Shown piece after piece: positions 47,884-49,556 of a stretch of DNA of 49,556 bases (positions within the stretch are counted from its first letter, which is position 1; each line of letters starts with the position of its first letter). Made by a program: the position numbers and the translations under genes. The notes beneath the pieces were generated by a model. The model made no database searches, was not told where the DNA came from, and saw only the letters and a program-made list of their open reading frames with translations. This DNA is from Chloroflexota bacterium. Its GTDB lineage: Bacteria > Chloroflexota > Dehalococcoidia > E44-bin15. Location of the stretch: positions 1 to 49,556 of the forward strand of contig JAUVVB010000013.1 in assembly GCA_030604825.1 (NCBI GenBank), read 5' to 3'.

Positions 47884-48399
47884 ATGATAAGAATGCAAGG
47901 GGAAATTGCGCCCCCAAAGAGAGGGTTCCCCCGTAAAGCGATAATCGTCGTGCTGTTGCTCGCTGCCCTTGCATCCGGGCTGGCGTATGCCTACGCTACG
48001 CATATAATGCCAACGGTAAACATAAGATATGACAACGGAATTGTGGAAATGGAGATATTCTCCCAAATCAACGGCATCAGGCTACAGCATGGGCTGGCAC
48101 CGCTGAGGTGGAGCAGTGAGCTTGCCAGCTACGCCCGATATCATGCCCAGGAGATGCTGGAAACCGACGATGCCTGGCATGATACGCCCTATCTGAATAT
48201 GAGGAATTGGGGGGAAATTGCCTTCTATTCGGCGGGGCGGCGCGTGGCAACCGAAAGTGCCATAGCAGCTGATGCGGTCCAGGGATGGATGGATAGTCCA
48301 GCTCACCGAGCGATAATTCTCAGGGATGCTATAACTGACGCTGGTGCTGGCTTTGCATATGCTGGAACCGAGCTCGCCTGCTCCTTCGAGGTGCGCTAA
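47884..48399 (+). CDS. Membrane-anchored CAP (SCP/PR-1-like) domain protein
   Basis: A 171-residue protein. Residues about 19-40 are one hydrophobic segment (AIIVVLLLAALASGLAYAYA) that anchors or exports it. The rest is a CAP domain: INGIRLQHGLAPLRWSSELA, YARYHAQEMLETDDAWHDTP, GEIAFYSAG and VQGWMDSPAHRAIILRDAIT, with the HxxE-like and second His elements of bacterial members. Such proteins are extracellular and their biochemical role is mostly unknown. GAGAAGAAGG precedes the ATG. The beta-helix lipoprotein gene starts two bases after the stop, so the two are coexpressed envelope proteins. Confidence 0.9.
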   Translation: MIRMQGEIAPPKRGFPRKAIIVVLLLAALASGLAYAYATHIMPTVNIRYDNGIVEMEIFSQINGIRLQHGLAPLRWSSELASYARYHAQEMLETDDAWHDTPYLNMRNWGEIAFYSAGRRVATESAIAADAVQGWMDSPAHRAIILRDAITDAGAGFAYAGTELACSFEVR

Positions 48400-48401
48400 T
48401 T

Positions 48402-49556
48402 ATGGGGAGAAGGGTTATCGCAGCTTTGCTTTTGGCTGCTTTCTTATTGTACTCGATGGGCTGCGGGGCAGGCGGAGCAGCACCAGCCTCCCAGCAGACG
48501 CCTTCGCCAACGGCCGCCCCAAAGACGATCTACGTGGACGATGATTTCGAGGATGACCCACCAAATCATAGGTGGGATACCCTTCAGGAGGGGATAGACG
48601 ATGCCAACGATGGAGATACGATCATCGTTTATCCCGGCACTTACACCGAAAACGTGGTGGTGGATAAGCGGGTGAGCCTAAGGTCGCAAACCGGGGACTG
48701 CAGGGATGTGGTGATAACTGCCCGAGATAGCGACAGGCCAGGGATAACAATAGAAAACGTTGACGGGGTGAGCATCTCCGGGTTTACCGTGGTCGGGGCC
48801 AGAGGTTACCATCATCCCGCAGGCATCTATCTCTGCGGGGCCAGTAATGTGAATATCTCGAATATCAGCGCCTCCCACAACTACTATGGAATTCACCTCA
48901 CCAATTCCAGCGGCAACACCCTCAGCGCCAACACTGCTTCCCATAACGAGTATGGGATATGGCTCCACTCCTCCAGCGACAACACCCTCACCGCTAACGC
49001 CGCCAACTCCAACAAGGAGTATGGAATATGGCTGGAGCGTTCCGACGGCAACACCCTCACCGCCAACACCGCCTCCAGCAACTACTATGGAATCTACCTC
49101 TCCTCCTCCAGCGACAATACCCTCAGCGCCAACACCGCCTCCAACAACGAGTATGGGATCTACCTCTTCTCCTCCAATGACAACACCCTCACCACCAACA
49201 CCATGTCCCACAACCACTACAACTTCTATCTATTTGGGCTTTCCGATCCCCACTTCGACAACGATATTGACACCACCAACACCGTTGACGGCAAGCCCAT
49301 TTACTACATAACCAATGCCACCCATCAAACCTTCGATAGCTCAACAAATGCCGGCACCCTCTACTGCATCTCCTGCTCCAACGTGACGGTGAGCGACCTA
49401 ACCCTCACCAATAACGGTTTCGGCCTCTTCTTCTGGAATACACGAAATTCAACCATAGAACACGTGAACGCCTCCCACAACCAGCATGGAATCTACCTAG
49501 CTTCCTCCAGTGCCAATACCCTCAGCGCCAACGCCGCCTTCAGCAACGAGTATGGT
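48402..49556 (+). CDS. NosD-like right-handed beta-helix lipoprotein, N-terminal part
   Basis: 385 codons, open to the right edge. A signal peptide with lipobox LLYSMGC (Cys23) marks an exported lipoprotein, followed by a Pro/Ala/Thr linker. Then comes the parallel beta-helix start IYVDDDFEDDPPNHRWDTLQ, IVYPGTYTENVVVDKRVSLR and IENVDGVSISGFTVVGARG. From about residue 150 the protein is built from NosD/PbH1 repeats of 22-23 residues (NTLSANTASHNEYGIWLHSS and variants). The repeats stop for a domain with VDGKPIYYITNATHQTF and resume at the edge. Relatives bind carbohydrates or copper-site partners, or act as surface structures. The gene follows the CAP gene by two bases. Confidence 0.9.
   Translation, partial: MGRRVIAALLLAAFLLYSMGCGAGGAAPASQQTPSPTAAPKTIYVDDDFEDDPPNHRWDTLQEGIDDANDGDTIIVYPGTYTENVVVDKRVSLRSQTGDCRDVVITARDSDRPGITIENVDGVSISGFTVVGARGYHHPAGIYLCGASNVNISNISASHNYYGIHLTNSSGNTLSANTASHNEYGIWLHSSSDNTLTANAANSNKEYGIWLERSDGNTLTANTASSNYYGIYLSSSSDNTLSANTASNNEYGIYLFSSNDNTLTTNTMSHNHYNFYLFGLSDPHFDNDIDTTNTVDGKPIYYITNATHQTFDSSTNAGTLYCISCSNVTVSDLTLTNNGFGLFFWNTRNSTIEHVNASHNQHGIYLASSSANTLSANAAFSNEYG
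48886..49232 (+). repeat. Tandem 66-69 base coding repeats in the beta-helix gene
   Basis: Imperfect in-frame repeats encode successive beta-helix coils, each holding AACACCCTCA(G/C)C, GCC(A/T)CC-type and TATGGAAT(C/A) blocks. They recur after 49456 to the edge. They are coding, not spaced by unique sequence, and so are not a CRISPR array. Copy number may vary between strains. Confidence 0.8.

Noticed and set aside
48678-49217. Minus-strand frame of Val/Gly repeats
   Set aside because: It is the mirror of the beta-helix repeats; the plus-strand frame has a signal peptide, linker and family motifs.
48886-49556. CRISPR-like repeats
   Set aside because: The repeats are contiguous, in frame and encode beta-helix coils; there are no unique spacers of constant length.

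Overview
The window looks like a chromosome segment of an uncultured, probably anaerobic bacterium that lives on organic acids. The secreted lipoprotein leaders, the mix of CoA-dependent catabolic genes and the small accessory proteins suggest a Chloroflexota/Dehalococcoidia-type genome. This is an inference from gene style; no rRNA or other marker gene is present. I saw no insertion sequence, phage gene, tRNA, rRNA or CRISPR array.

Layout. 1-4036 (+): a compact cofactor/maturation operon (IscU-like scaffold end, HypE/PurM-like protein, CoA-binding protein, YHS protein, MOSC protein, FdhD, NadA). 4037-4803: a 0.77 kb gap holding a leuS fragment. 4804-6414 (+): a CaiC-like acyl-CoA ligase, convergent across a strong terminator with a LivK-type receptor (6512-7711, -). 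A divergent promoter pair at 7830-7897 serves that receptor and a complete livHMGF operon (7958-11281, +). 11372-15783 (-): a ThDP enzyme and two family III CoA-transferases. 16035-19422 (+): two more family III CoA-transferases and an SDR. 19862-20539: a TetR regulator. 20644-24632: three tandem LivK-type receptors with duplicated leaders. 24678-31884 (+): a catabolic run (CoA-transferase, MaoC-type hydratase, SDR, amidohydrolase, acyl-CoA dehydrogenase, two CoA-transferases). 32249-39867 (-): a second complete livHMGF set preceded by two intact and two dead receptors and followed by an SDR. 40013-41323 (-): a CoA-transferase A subunit and a broken CoA-transferase/hydrolase. 41454-42386 (+): an SDR. 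42451-45993 (-): a ferredoxin/aldehyde ferredoxin oxidoreductase/acyl dehydratase/zinc-ribbon operon. 46107-49556: a membrane-anchored MOA-related protein, an alpha/beta hydrolase, a CAP protein and the start of a NosD-like beta-helix lipoprotein.

How it fits together. Six intact receptors feed two permease/ATPase sets, probably importing several carboxylic acids. Seven family III CoA-transferases and one acyl-CoA ligase would activate them as thioesters. Acyl-CoA dehydrogenase, MaoC-type hydratases and four SDRs would then run beta-oxidation-like steps, with the ThDP enzyme, the amidohydrolase and the AOR/ferredoxin pair as side or terminal steps.

Two things stand out. First, two of the three adjacent CoA-transferase pairs combine one member that keeps the catalytic Asp with one that has lost it, which suggests heteromeric enzymes. 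Second, about ten gene stubs lie between intact genes (leuS, nitroreductase twice, acyl-CoA dehydrogenase, enoyl-CoA hydratase, thiolase, receptor twice, acetyl-CoA hydrolase, alpha/beta hydrolase). They point to a locus that expanded by duplication and is now being trimmed by deletion.
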